Shown here: piece after piece, positions 40,138 to 48,546 of the stretch
How positions within the stretch are numbered: the stretch's first letter is position 1
Layout of the letters: the number at the start of each line of letters is the position of its first letter
NCBI GenBank assembly: GCA_018195615.1
Contig: JAGTPG010000002.1
Location: forward strand, 5,759,501 to 5,823,500
Direction: 5' to 3'
DNA from: Streptomyces tuirus
GTDB lineage: Bacteria > Actinomycetota > Actinomycetes > Streptomycetales > Streptomycetaceae
Length of the DNA: 64,000 nucleotides
Program-made: the position numbers and the translations under genes
The notes under the pieces: generated by a model
Databases searched by the model: none
What the model was told of the DNA's origin: nothing
Seen by the model: the letters and a program-made list of their open reading frames with translations, nothing else

Positions 40138-40856
40138 CGGGCGGCCGCGTAGTTGCAGGCCGCCGTGATGTTCGCGACCGGGTCGAACGGGTCCCACGAC
40201 GTGCCGTCCACGTGGTAGGCCTGGAACGTCGGGTCGATGGTCTGGAGGAGGCCCTTGGACGGGGTGCCGGCGGCGGCGTTGGAGTCCCAGTTGTTGATGG
40301 CCTGGGGGTTGCCGGACGACTCACGCATGACGTTGCGGTAGATGCCGTCGTACGAACCCGGAATCCCCTTCTGCGCCATGATGTCCAGCGCCTCGCGGAT
40401 CCAGCCGTCCAGGTTGTTCGCGTAGGTCTTCGCGGAGGCCTGGGTGGCCTGGGCGACACCCTCGGCGGGCTTCGCGGCCGGCTTCGCGGGCGCGGACGAC
40501 TTGGTCGCCTTCTTCTCCGTGGCGGCGGCCTCGGTGGTCTTCACCTTCAGCTTCAGGCCCGGGCGGATCAGCCTCGGGTCGTCGCCGACGACGGCGCGGT
40601 TGTCCTTGTAGAGCTGCTTCCAGCCGCCCTGGACGTCGTACTTGTCCGCGATGCGGTAGAGCGTGTCGCCCTTGGTCACGGTGTACGTGACGGATGGGGC
40701 GGGCTGGTTCGCCTGCGGCACGGCCTCCGCGGCGGCGCTCGCCTGGGTGGCCCCGAGGAGCGGCAGGGTGAGGGCCGCTCCACCGGTGCCGACGGCTATG
40801 GCGCCTCGGGTCAGCGGGTTGGTTCTGGGGCGACGGTGCTTACCTCGTCCGGGCAT
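40101..40856 (-). CDS. Secreted LysM lytic transglycosylase, c-di-AMP riboswitch-controlled
   Basis: The 251-aa protein has a signal peptide (about 1-42, cleavage near ASA-AAE), a LysM domain (TYTVTKGDTLYRIADKYDVQ, about 56) that binds peptidoglycan, an Ala/Lys/Pro linker, and a C-terminal SLT/lysozyme-like domain with the putative catalytic Glu in VMRESSGNPQAINNWD. It would cut glycan strands and act in wall remodelling or resuscitation. Start ATG 40856 follows GAGAGGA. A ydaO-type riboswitch lies in the leader, ending about 14 bases upstream, so c-di-AMP probably limits expression. It overlaps the HAD gene end. Confidence 0.9.
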   Translation of the reverse strand: MPGRGKHRRPRTNPLTRGAIAVGTGGAALTLPLLGATQASAAAEAVPQANQPAPSVTYTVTKGDTLYRIADKYDVQGGWKQLYKDNRAVVGDDPRLIRPGLKLKVKTTEAAATEKKATKSSAPAKPAAKPAEGVAQATQASAKTYANNLDGWIREALDIMAQKGIPGSYDGIYRNVMRESSGNPQAINNWDSNAAAGTPSKGLLQTIDPTFQAYHVDGTSWDPFDPVANITAACNYAAARYGSIDNVNGPY

Positions 40857-40870
40857 GGTGATGTTCCTCT

Positions 40871-41022
40871 CCGGCGCCTGCGAGGTGAGCTGTCGGGTTC
40901 GGGCCGGGAGGTGCCCGGCCGCGTACGGCGCTGTGCTGCCGTGCGCGGCTTCACCCCGAGCCGTTCCGCTGTGCGGACCGGCGACTTACCTGGGTCCCCC
41001 GCTCCTGCCCTGCGTGGATGAG
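40871..41022 (-). promoter_or_regulatory. ydaO-type c-di-AMP riboswitch
   Basis: On the transcribed strand the leader contains the hallmark blocks of this class in order: GCGGGGGACCCAGG (complement of 40989-41002), GGGGTGAAGCCG (complement of 40946-40957), and CGAACCCGACAGCTCACC then TCGCAGGC (complement of 40871-40901 region). These are the conserved blocks around the two ligand sites of RF00379. The aptamer ends about 14 bases before the ATG, next to the ribosome site, so either transcription or translation could be controlled. The same class controls rpf and other wall-hydrolase genes in actinobacteria. Confidence 0.88.
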
Positions 41023-41025
41023 TCG

Positions 41026-41540
41026 GTGTGTGTGGGGAGTCCGGGCGGTGGCAGGATTCGGCGTCCGCCGGACAGGCCCGGAACGTATGCGAGAGCACAT
41101 GCCGGGAACAAGCACCGGAGTCACATATCGCGCCGGTTGACCTTGGTCGGGGCAGTATGGGCTGCTTGATCCTTTGCGGGAGCCAAGGCTCAACTGGCGT
41201 TCGGCGGAAGGGGGTACGGGTCGGGGCCGGGGTGAGGACTCAAAGGCGTTAACGTGATGGAACTCACTGATCAAGAGCCTGTGGGGCAATGTGCGCCAAG
41301 GGGATTTGCTTATCCATCACGGCAAATCGTGCATATATCGCTACCTCCTGGTAAGTCGATAAATGTCCATTCTTATGAGCTGATCGAAAACATAGCGGTC
41401 GTGATCGGATACCACCCGGCCTGTAACCATGGGCGCTGGCGGTGATCGAAACATGACCGGATACGCTGACTCGAGTGATGGCAGCGACCTATCGACAAAC
41501 CGCGTAATCACCGGCAGACACAGCAGACAGGAGACCCCTC
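41026..41540. promoter_or_regulatory. Intergenic region with AT-rich core and repeated TGATCGAAACAT motif
   Basis: About 500 bases between the riboswitch and polyprenyl synthase hold no gene I accept. The part 41290-41420 is clearly AT-richer than its surroundings (for example GTGCATATATCGC). TGATCGAAAACAT (41381-41393) and TGATCGAAACAT (41443-41454) form an imperfect direct repeat about 60 bases apart, with a related GTGATCGGAT at 41401. A 63-aa open frame at 41254-41445 has no recognisable features. The divergent promoters of the LysM/SLT and polyprenyl synthase genes are expected here. Confidence 0.45.
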
Positions 41541-42551
41541 GTGACCGACGTCGGGCCGTTCGGGCTGAGCGTGCGGGACCAGGCTCTGGAAGCCGATGTC
41601 CAGGCCGGGTTGGCGGCTGTCGAGGAAGGCCTGTTCGAGGCCACCAAGAGTGAGGTGCCCTTCATCACGGAGGCCGCCCAGCATCTGGTGCGGGCCGGCG
41701 GCAAGCGGTTCCGTCCGCTGCTCGTGATGCTCTCCGCCCAGTTCGGTGACCCGTACGCGCCCGGGATCGTGCCGTCGGCCGTCGTGGTGGAGCTGACCCA
41801 CCTCGCCACGCTGTACCACGACGACGTGATGGACGAGGCCGCCGTGCGCCGCGGGGTCGCGAGCGCGAACACCCGCTGGGGCAACTCCGTCGCGGTCCTC
41901 ACCGGCGACTTCCTCTTCGCCCGCGCCTCGCACATCCTGGCCGACCTCGGCCCGGAGGCGGTCCGCGTGCAGGCCGAGGCGTTCGAGCGGCTGGTGACCG
42001 GGCAGATCCTGGAGACGGCCGGACCGCAGGACGGCCGGGACCCGGTCGAGCACTACCTGGACGTGCTGGGCGGCAAGACCGGCTCGCTGGTGGCGGTGTC
42101 GTGCCGGTTCGGCGCGATGATGTCCGGCGCCGACGAGACGACCGTGGACGTGCTGACCCAGTACGGCGAGCGGCTCGGTGTCGCCTTCCAGCTCGCGGAC
42201 GACGTCCTGGACATCGCCTCCGACTCCCACGAGTCCGGCAAGACCCCCGGCACCGACCTGCGCGAGGGCATCCCCACGCTGCCGGTGCTGCGGCTGCGCG
42301 AGCGCGCGGCCCGGCTCGGGCTCGCGGACGACATCGCCCTGTGCGAGCTGCTGGACTCCGACCTCACCGACGACGCCCGGCACGCCGAGGCCCTGCGCCT
42401 GCTGCGGGCCCACCCCGCCCTGGAACAGGCCCGCCGGGACACCGTCCGCTACGCCCAGGACGCCCGTTCGGCCCTGGCTCCCCTGCCGGAGTGCGCCGCG
42501 AAGACGGCCCTCGTGGAGCTGTGCGACGCCGTGGTGCACCGCGCCGGCTAG
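41541..42551 (+). CDS. Trans-polyprenyl diphosphate synthase (menaquinone side-chain type)
   Basis: This 336-aa enzyme joins isopentenyl units to make a long-chain polyprenyl diphosphate. The first aspartate motif is in LYHDDVMDEAAVRRG (DDxxD), the second in FQLADDVLDI, and the core shows GGKRFRPLLVM. The length and sequence suit heptaprenyl or nonaprenyl synthases (HepT/IspB group), which feed menaquinone. GTG 41541 follows GGAGACCCCTC. A hairpin terminator lies just after the stop, so it is a single-gene unit. With menG and the reductase at 2-5 kb it gives the window three probable menaquinone genes. Confidence 0.9.
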   Translation: MTDVGPFGLSVRDQALEADVQAGLAAVEEGLFEATKSEVPFITEAAQHLVRAGGKRFRPLLVMLSAQFGDPYAPGIVPSAVVVELTHLATLYHDDVMDEAAVRRGVASANTRWGNSVAVLTGDFLFARASHILADLGPEAVRVQAEAFERLVTGQILETAGPQDGRDPVEHYLDVLGGKTGSLVAVSCRFGAMMSGADETTVDVLTQYGERLGVAFQLADDVLDIASDSHESGKTPGTDLREGIPTLPVLRLRERAARLGLADDIALCELLDSDLTDDARHAEALRLLRAHPALEQARRDTVRYAQDARSALAPLPECAAKTALVELCDAVVHRAG

Positions 42552-42557
42552 CCGTCA

Positions 42558-42588
42558 TCTCCCCAGGACCCCTACGGGTCGGGGGAGA
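42558..42588 (+). terminator. Terminator after the polyprenyl synthase gene
   Basis: TCTCCCC (42558-42564) pairs with GGGGAGA (42582-42588), with an inner ACCC/GGGT pairing. It starts six bases after the stop codon. Confidence 0.75.
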
Positions 42589-42675
42589 CACCGCCCTCTC
42601 GTGTCATACCGCAGCAGTACGCGGAGTTGAGCCCGGGGTCTGACGTATCTCCCTGGCCGATTTGGTCAGATGGAA

Positions 42676-42699
42676 ACCACGAAGGACACCACGAAAGAC
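42676..42699. repeat. Two-copy 12-bp tandem repeat upstream of the LolA-like gene
   Basis: ACCACGAAGGAC (42676-42687) is followed directly by ACCACGAAAGAC (42688-42699) and then ACCAC. It lies about 95 bases upstream of the start of the LolA-like gene, where an operator could sit. Confidence 0.5.
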
Positions 42700-42793
42700 A
42701 CCACTCCTCACCTGTTCGGGTGAGAATGGCGGCTCAGGGACGAGTGCGTGGACGACACGGACAGCCGCCGCCGACCACGGAGGTAGGGCACAC

Positions 42794-44044
42794 ATGGCAC
42801 CGTACGCATCCGACGACAACACGACCGCCGGGGAGGTCGACGAGCAGCGCTCCGGGCGGCGCAAAGCCGCGCGCTACGTCGTCCCGGTGACGGTGATGGG
42901 GGTGGCGGCCGCGACGATCGGCCTGGTTCCCGCACTCGCCGACTCCGGCGACCCCGACCTCCCGAAGATCACCGCGCAGCAGCTCATCGAGAAGATCGCG
43001 AAGTCGGACGTCCAGCAGCTGTCCGGCACGGTGAAGATCACCACGGATCTCGGACTGCCGGATCTCGGTGGGCTGGAGAGCAGCCTGATGTCCGGTGCCG
43101 CGAGCCCGGACAAGGGCGGTTCCTCCGCCGATCCGACGTCCAAGCTCACCGAACTGGCCTCCGGCACGCACACCCTGCGCGTCGCGGCCGACGGCCCGGA
43201 CAAGCAGAAGCTGTCGCTGCTGGAGAACGCCGCCGAGTACAGCATCGTCCACAACGGCAAGGACGTCTGGGGCTACGACAGCAAGTCGAACGAGGTCTAC
43301 CACGGCACCGCCTCCGACAGCCCGACCCACGACGAGCAGCAGCCGCCGGCCACGCCGAAGGACTTCGCCGAGGAGGCCCTGAAGGCCGTCGACGACACGA
43401 CCTCCGTGACCGTGGACGGCACGGCCCGGGTCGCCGACCGGGACGCCTACAGGCTGGTCATCAAGCCCAAGCAGTCCGGCTCGACGGTCGGTGCGGTCAC
43501 CGTCGCGGTGGACGCGAAGACCGGCATGCCGCTGAAGTTCACGCTGACCCCGGCGAGCGGCGGCGCCGCCGTCGTCGACGCGGGCTTCACCCAGGTCAGC
43601 TTCGCCGAGCCGGCCGCCTCGACCTTCGACTTCACGCCGCCGAAGGGCGCGAAGGTCACCGAGGAGAAGGCAGCCGAGAAGAAGGCCTTCGACAAGAAAG
43701 CCTTCGACAAGAAGGCCTTCGGCAAAGCGGAGAAGTCGCCCGAGCGCGCCCCCAAGTCCGAGGAGGACCTCGGCAAGGGGCTCGACGGCATGAAGACCAT
43801 CGGCGAGGGCTGGAACGCCATAGCCACCTTCGACACCGGCGGCGAGGGCATGCCCTCCGGTGAGGCCGGCGGCGACCTCGGCGGCTTCGTGAACTCGCTC
43901 GGCGACAAGGTCACCGGCAAGTTCGGCTCGGGCACGGTCTTCTCCACTCGCCTGGTCAACGCCCTGATGACGGACGACGGCAAGGTCTACGTCGGCATGG
44001 TCACCAAGGACGCGCTGGTGAAGGCGGCCAACGCCGGGAACTAG
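42794..44044 (+). CDS. Secreted LolA-like lipoprotein-carrier-fold protein
   Basis: The 416-aa protein has a basic head, one signal/membrane helix (about 29-50, ending ALA-DSG) and a long extracytoplasmic domain. The opening TAQQLIEKIAKSDVQQLSGTVKI and later VDAKTGMPLKFTL resemble LolA/LolB-fold proteins, which bind lipids or lipoproteins. Streptomyces has no LolA-requiring outer membrane, so the ligand is unknown. A Lys/Ala/Phe/Asp repeat near residues 296-310 separates the fold from a C-terminal segment of about 100 residues. ATG 42794 follows GGAGGTAGGGC. ABC exporter genes follow by 41 bases, likely one operon. Confidence 0.78.
   Translation: MAPYASDDNTTAGEVDEQRSGRRKAARYVVPVTVMGVAAATIGLVPALADSGDPDLPKITAQQLIEKIAKSDVQQLSGTVKITTDLGLPDLGGLESSLMSGAASPDKGGSSADPTSKLTELASGTHTLRVAADGPDKQKLSLLENAAEYSIVHNGKDVWGYDSKSNEVYHGTASDSPTHDEQQPPATPKDFAEEALKAVDDTTSVTVDGTARVADRDAYRLVIKPKQSGSTVGAVTVAVDAKTGMPLKFTLTPASGGAAVVDAGFTQVSFAEPAASTFDFTPPKGAKVTEEKAAEKKAFDKKAFDKKAFGKAEKSPERAPKSEEDLGKGLDGMKTIGEGWNAIATFDTGGEGMPSGEAGGDLGGFVNSLGDKVTGKFGSGTVFSTRLVNALMTDDGKVYVGMVTKDALVKAANAGN
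43679..43723 (+). repeat. Three-copy 15-bp in-frame repeat in the LolA-like gene
   Basis: AAGAAGGCCTTCGAC (43679-43693), AAGAAAGCCTTCGAC (43694-43708) and AAGAAGGCCTTCGGC (43709-43723) encode three copies of Lys-Lys-Ala-Phe-Asp/Gly. The number may vary between strains. Confidence 0.8.
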
Positions 44045-44085
44045 GTCCGGTGTCCGTACGGGACGGAGACGGAACGAGGAAGCCG

Positions 44086-45072
44086 ATGGGCGAACAGTCC
44101 GCCACGGAGCCGGCGGAGAGCGGCGCGGGCGACGCGGCCGGGGAGCCGGTCATCGCCACCCGCGGGCTCACCAAGCGCTATCGCGGCGGGCAGCTCGCCG
44201 TCGACGGTCTCGACCTGACCGTCCCGGCGGGCAGCGTCTTCGGCTTCCTCGGTCCCAACGGCTCCGGCAAGACCACCACCATCCGCATGCTGATGGGCCT
44301 CATCGAGCCCACCTCCGGCACGGCACGGGTGCTCGGGCAGCCCATGCCCCGGGCCACCCGCGCCGTGCTGCCGCACGTCGGAGCCCTCATCGAGGGCCCG
44401 GCCCTGTACGGCTTCCTCTCCGGCCGCGACAACCTCGTCCGGTACGACTCCGCCGACCCGGCGGCCGACCCGCGCACCCGGCGTGCCCGGGTGGCCGCGG
44501 CACTGGACCGGGTGGGCCTGACGGCCGCGGCCGGCAAGAAGGCCAAGGCCTACTCACTTGGCATGAAACAGCGCCTGGGCCTGGCGGCCGCGCTGCTCCA
44601 GCCGCGCCGGCTGCTCGTGCTCGACGAGCCGACCAACGGCCTCGACCCGCAGGGCATGCGCGAGATCCGCACGCTGGTCCGCGAACTTGCCTCGGACGGC
44701 ACGACCGTCTTCCTCTCCTCCCACCTGCTCGACGAGATCGAGCAGGTCTGCACGCACGCCGCCGTGATGGCGCAGGGCCGCCTCATCACCCAGGGCGCGG
44801 TCGCCGAGCTGGCCGCCGGGGCGCGCGGCCGGCTGGTGGTGACCACGCCGGACCCTGCGGAGGCGGCCCGGGTGCTGAAGGAGCAGGGCGTCGGCGACGT
44901 CGTCGTCGCCGACGACCGGGTGACCGGCGAACCGCCGGACCGCGACCTCGCCGACGTGAACGCCGCGCTGGTGACGGCGGGCGTCCGGGTACGCGGCTTC
45001 ACGGTCGAACGGGCCTCGCTGGAGGACGCGTTCGTGGCGCTGACGGGGGAGGGGTTCGATGTCGCGGGCTGA
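44086..45072 (+). CDS. ABC transporter ATP-binding protein
   Basis: The 328-aa ATPase has Walker A GPNGSGKTT (about 56-64), the signature YSLGMKQRLGL, Walker B LLVLDEPTNGLDP and the switch His in FLSSHLLDEIEQV. The C-terminal 80 residues form the extra domain seen in DrrA/CcmA-like exporters. It pairs with the permease gene, which overlaps its end by 14 bases. I chose ATG 44086 with GAGGAAG upstream; an earlier GTG at 44050 is possible. Substrate unknown; the LolA-like gene just upstream suggests a lipid or lipoprotein-related cargo, which is inference. Confidence 0.9.
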   Translation: MGEQSATEPAESGAGDAAGEPVIATRGLTKRYRGGQLAVDGLDLTVPAGSVFGFLGPNGSGKTTTIRMLMGLIEPTSGTARVLGQPMPRATRAVLPHVGALIEGPALYGFLSGRDNLVRYDSADPAADPRTRRARVAAALDRVGLTAAAGKKAKAYSLGMKQRLGLAAALLQPRRLLVLDEPTNGLDPQGMREIRTLVRELASDGTTVFLSSHLLDEIEQVCTHAAVMAQGRLITQGAVAELAAGARGRLVVTTPDPAEAARVLKEQGVGDVVVADDRVTGEPPDRDLADVNAALVTAGVRVRGFTVERASLEDAFVALTGEGFDVAG

Positions 45073-45934
45073 AGCCGCGGGGACCGTACGGCCGGTGAGC
45101 CCGCTGTGGACCTTCGGGCTGCTGCGCAGTGAGCTCACCACCACCTTCCGCCGCTGGCGCACCCTCGCGCTGCTGGCCGTCCTGGCGGGCGTGCCCGTCC
45201 TGGTCGGCATCGCCGTCAAGATCGAGACGGGCGACGGTTCGTCGCCCGGCGGGGGCGGTGGAGGACCGGCCTTCATCTCGCAGATCACCAACAACGGCCT
45301 GTTCCTCGTCTTCACCGCCCTGGCCGCCACGCTGCCGTTCTTCCTGCCCATGGCGATCGGGGTCGTCGCGGGCGACTCGATCGCCGGGGAGGCGAACGCC
45401 GGCACGCTCCGCTACCTGCTGGTCGCCCCGGCCGGCCGCAGCCGGCTGCTGCTCACCAAGTACGCGACCGTCGTCATCTTCTGCCTGGCCGCCACCCTTG
45501 TCGTGGCCGTCTCGGCGCTGACGGTCGGCGCGCTGCTGTTCCCGCTCGGCGACCTGACGACCATCTCCGGTACGCAGATCAGTTTTGCCGAGGGTCTGGG
45601 CAGAGCCCTGCTGATCGCCCTGGTCGTCGCCGCGTCACTGATCGGCGTGGCGGCGCTCGGCCTGTTCGTCTCGACGCTGACGGGCAGTGGCATCGCGGCG
45701 ATGGCGACCACGGTCGGCCTGCTGATCACGGTCCAGATCCTCGACCAGATCCCACAACTGCACGCCCTCCAGCCGTACTTCTTCTCGCACTACTGGCTGT
45801 CCTTCGCCGACCTCATGCGCGAGCCGGTCTACTGGGACGACCTGGCGAAGAACCTCGGCCTCCAGGCCCTGTACGCGGGCGTGTTCGGCTCGGCGGCGTG
45901 GGCGCGCTTCACGGCGAAGGACATCACCGCGTAG
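45059..45934 (+). CDS. ABC-2 type transporter permease
   Basis: The 291-aa protein has about six membrane helices. The first follows a cytoplasmic head (LRSELTTTFRRWRTLALLAVL), and the family core SIAGEANAGTLRYLLVAPAGRSRLLLTKYATVVIFCLAA is clear. A short Gly-rich loop (SSPGGGGGG) sits after the first helix. It overlaps the ATPase gene and converges on the reductase gene with three bases between stops. Export direction is inferred from family membership. Confidence 0.87.
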   Translation: MSRAEAAGTVRPVSPLWTFGLLRSELTTTFRRWRTLALLAVLAGVPVLVGIAVKIETGDGSSPGGGGGGPAFISQITNNGLFLVFTALAATLPFFLPMAIGVVAGDSIAGEANAGTLRYLLVAPAGRSRLLLTKYATVVIFCLAATLVVAVSALTVGALLFPLGDLTTISGTQISFAEGLGRALLIALVVAASLIGVAALGLFVSTLTGSGIAAMATTVGLLITVQILDQIPQLHALQPYFFSHYWLSFADLMREPVYWDDLAKNLGLQALYAGVFGSAAWARFTAKDITA

Positions 45935-45937
45935 CGC

Positions 45938-46519
45938 TCAGTCCTCGTACACGAACCGGGCCAGTGGCGCCTCCTGCGCGAAGAAGGTCTTCGCGCGGGT
46001 CAGGGCCTCGGTGTCGTTCAGCACGTCACCCGGCTTGCTGCCGTTGCCGAGCAGCACCCCGCCGAACCGCATCCCCATGTACGCCGCCGAGTTGTTGAGC
46101 GTCCCGACCAGCGGGTCGGCCACCTCCGGCTGGGTGTGCGCGAGCGCGGTGACGCCCCACAGGGTGCGTCCGGCCAGGGTCGCCTTGAAGTCGAGGCCGG
46201 GGGTGCGCAGCCAGCCCGACCAGTAGTCCAGGTAGCGCTTGGTCTGCGCGGAGACCGAGTACCAGTACAGGGGCGAGGCGATCACGATGTCCGTGGCCGC
46301 GAGGGTGGCGTCGAGCAGGAGGGCCGGGTTGCCCTCGGTCGGGCGGACGTGGTCGCTGTCGTGCCGCAGGTCCTCGAAGTCGGGTATCGGGTGCTCGGCG
46401 AGGTCGATCCACTGCTGTTCGACGTCCGGCGGCAGCTGCTCGGCGGCCCGGCGGGCCAGCAGTTCGGTGTTGCCGTTGGGACGGGCGCTGCCCAGGACGA
46501 AAAGGAAGCGGCGGGTCAT
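45938..46519 (-). CDS. Flavodoxin-like NAD(P)H-dependent oxidoreductase
   Basis: The 193-aa protein has the FMN-reductase fold: LFVLGSARPNGNTELLARRAAEQL (residues 5-28) is the FMN-phosphate loop, and SPLYWYSVSAQTKRYLDYW the second FMN loop, as in WrbA/MdaB-like quinone or azo reductases. ATG 46519 follows GGGGGA; an upstream in-frame start at 46549 is less likely. Physiological substrate unknown. Convergent with the ABC permease. Confidence 0.82.
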   Translation of the reverse strand: MTRRFLFVLGSARPNGNTELLARRAAEQLPPDVEQQWIDLAEHPIPDFEDLRHDSDHVRPTEGNPALLLDATLAATDIVIASPLYWYSVSAQTKRYLDYWSGWLRTPGLDFKATLAGRTLWGVTALAHTQPEVADPLVGTLNNSAAYMGMRFGGVLLGNGSKPGDVLNDTEALTRAKTFFAQEAPLARFVYED

Positions 46520-46624
46520 GGAGTCCCCCAGAAGGTAGGCGCACATCAATTACACGCGCCTGCATCATATGCATGCGCATCCAAATGCGCCAGGGGTGCC
46601 GGGGCAGCGCCCCAGGGCCGCCCG

Positions 46625-47968
46625 TCAGATCTCGATGCGCGCCTCCGCCTCCCGCGCCTCCGCCTCCCGCGCCACCGCCAGCAGCAACGCCTCCCGCCCG
46701 CGCGGCGCCACGAGCTGCAGCCCGGCCGGGCAGCCGTCGCCGCCGAAGCCCGCCGGGATGCTCAGCGCCGGATGCCCGCTGACGTTGAACGCCCAGGTGA
46801 GTGAGGTGGAGTACCGGTCGCCCGGCCCCTCGTGGCCGTGCGGAGCGGTGGGTGCCGTCGGCGTCAGCAGCAGCTCGGCACCGGCGAACAGCCCGGCCAG
46901 CCGCCGGTCGTTCTCCGCCCGGACACGGTGAGCCCCGGCCGGATCGGCACCGGGTGTGCGCAGGGCGAGCCAGGCGGGCCCGGGATCCAGGAGTCGCAAC
47001 GGCACCCGCGGCCGTACGAGCCGTACGACACCCGCCGCCTCGAGCCGTTCCACCGCCGCCCGGGCGAGCGCGACGGGCTCCGGGTCGGGCTCGGCGAAAC
47101 CGAGGTCGGGGGACCAGACGGCGGTGACCGGAAGGGGTGTGCCGGTCGCCACCGGCTCCCGCGCCACCACCTGCCACCAGCTCGCCGCGTCCGACGCCGA
47201 GCGGGTGAGCACGCCGGGGACGGCGAGCCCCGTACGGTCGGCGGAGGGCAGCCGCCCGCGCGTCGTCTTCAAGCCGACCACGCCGCACCACGCCGCCGGG
47301 ATCCGGACCGATCCGGCCCCGTCGCCGCCCGTCGCCAGCGGCACCAGCCCGGCCGCCACCGCCACCGCGGCCCCGGCCGACGAGCCGCCCGGCGTACGGT
47401 CGGCCCGCCACGGGTTGACCGTCCGCCCCTGGGCACCGAGCCCCCAGGTCTGCCAGGGCGTTCCCGGCCCGGGCACCGAGGTCGCGCCCACGGCGACACA
47501 GCCGGCCGCGAGCAGCGGCCCCGCCGCGCGCAGCCCGTGCCGCCCCTTCACGGCGACCGGCACCCCGGCCAGCGGCAGCGACCCGCCCGCGTCGGAGCTC
47601 GCGGCGCCACTCGTGCGAGTGACATCCAGGGGGAGCGTCCCGGCCTCGCCGAGGCTCTCGGCGCCGCTCGCGCGAGGGACGGCCCCGGACCACCGGTCGA
47701 GCCGGGCGTCCACCTCGCCCGCCCGCCGCAACGCCTCCTCCCGCCACACCTCGACGAACGCGCACAGCTCCGGATCGGCCCGCTCGATCCGCTCCAGCGC
47801 CGCCGCGACCACGTCGACCGCGCGCAGCTCCCGGGCCCGTACGCCCGCGGCGATCTCCCAAGCCGACAGGGCCGCTGCCGTCAGCGCGCCGCTCCCGTCA
47901 GCCGGGCCAGGGGCGCGGTCTCGCGCGGCGGGTGACCCAGCTCGCCGAGCCGCCAGGACGGCACCCAC
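46625..47968 (-). CDS. Amidase signature family hydrolase
   Basis: The core has the Ser-cisSer-Lys elements: the Lys in GVPVAVKGRHG, the first Ser in the GGSSAGAAVAV region, and the nucleophile in the GGDGAGSVRIPAAW loop. It shortens amides of unknown type. The N-terminal 50 residues overlap the next gene by 87 bases, and the true start may lie later; the literal frame gives 447 aa. The run after KGRHG seems shortened compared with what I expect of this subfamily. It lies downstream of the degenerate P-loop gene in the same direction. Confidence 0.78.
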   Translation of the reverse strand: MGAVLAARRAGSPAARDRAPGPADGSGALTAAALSAWEIAAGVRARELRAVDVVAAALERIERADPELCAFVEVWREEALRRAGEVDARLDRWSGAVPRASGAESLGEAGTLPLDVTRTSGAASSDAGGSLPLAGVPVAVKGRHGLRAAGPLLAAGCVAVGATSVPGPGTPWQTWGLGAQGRTVNPWRADRTPGGSSAGAAVAVAAGLVPLATGGDGAGSVRIPAAWCGVVGLKTTRGRLPSADRTGLAVPGVLTRSASDAASWWQVVAREPVATGTPLPVTAVWSPDLGFAEPDPEPVALARAAVERLEAAGVVRLVRPRVPLRLLDPGPAWLALRTPGADPAGAHRVRAENDRRLAGLFAGAELLLTPTAPTAPHGHEGPGDRYSTSLTWAFNVSGHPALSIPAGFGGDGCPAGLQLVAPRGREALLLAVAREAEAREAEARIEI

Positions 47969-48387
47969 GGCACGCGGTACACGTCGATCGCCGACTCCAG
48001 GGACTTGACCCGCTGGGCCAGCGGGCGCGGCAGCCGGCCCGGAGCGTCCGCCACGAGGACGACGGCGTCGAGGTCGATCCCCGGCGGCGCCTGGCCGCGC
48101 CGGAAGGCCTCCACCGCACGGGCGACCGCGTCCAGCCCGGCCGCGTGCGTCCGCGCGACCAGCAGTACCGACGGGGGATCGCCCGGGCCGGGCCAGGCGC
48201 GGGCGCTGTCATGGCCGCCGTACACCGCGGCGAGGGTGGAGACGCCCGCGCCGCCGTGTGTGCCGACCCAGGAGAAACGCCGTGCCACGGTATGGGCGTG
48301 GCCGGGCTCCGGCGGCAGCCCCCGCTCCTGGGTGGTCACCGGGCCGCGGATCCAGATCTCCGGTCCCTGTCGCATGCCTGTGTGCAT
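47881..48387 (-). CDS. Small protein with degenerate ParA/MinD-like P-loop
   Basis: The 168-aa protein begins at ATG 48387 after GGAGGAGAGGGGC. WVGTHGGAGVSTLAAVYGG looks like the deviant Walker A of ParA/MinD-type ATPases (KGGxGKS/T), but the signature Lys reads His and the second reads Val, so nucleotide hydrolysis is doubtful. The stretch PGIDLDAVVLVADAPGRLP would sit where the second strand and its Asp lie. It probably keeps the fold for binding. The gene is divergent from a Pro-rich protein gene and overlaps the amidase frame by 87 bases. Confidence 0.62.
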   Translation of the reverse strand: MHTGMRQGPEIWIRGPVTTQERGLPPEPGHAHTVARRFSWVGTHGGAGVSTLAAVYGGHDSARAWPGPGDPPSVLLVARTHAAGLDAVARAVEAFRRGQAPPGIDLDAVVLVADAPGRLPRPLAQRVKSLESAIDVYRVPWVPSWRLGELGHPPRETAPLARLTGAAR

Positions 48388-48546
48388 GCCCCTCTCCTCC
48401 CTCGTGCTCCCGATCTTCATCCCATACGGAACGATGGCGCGGGGGCAAACGGCCCTTGGGACGAGCCTGTGACACCGCGGTGACGTGAGAAACGGGAGCG
48501 AGCGGACACACTCGACAGTAGGTGTACGACGCCGAGTGAGGGGACG

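Noticed and set aside
41254..41445. A 63-aa open frame in the AT-rich intergenic region
   Set aside because: No ribosome site, no motif and poor third-position GC bias compared with real genes here.
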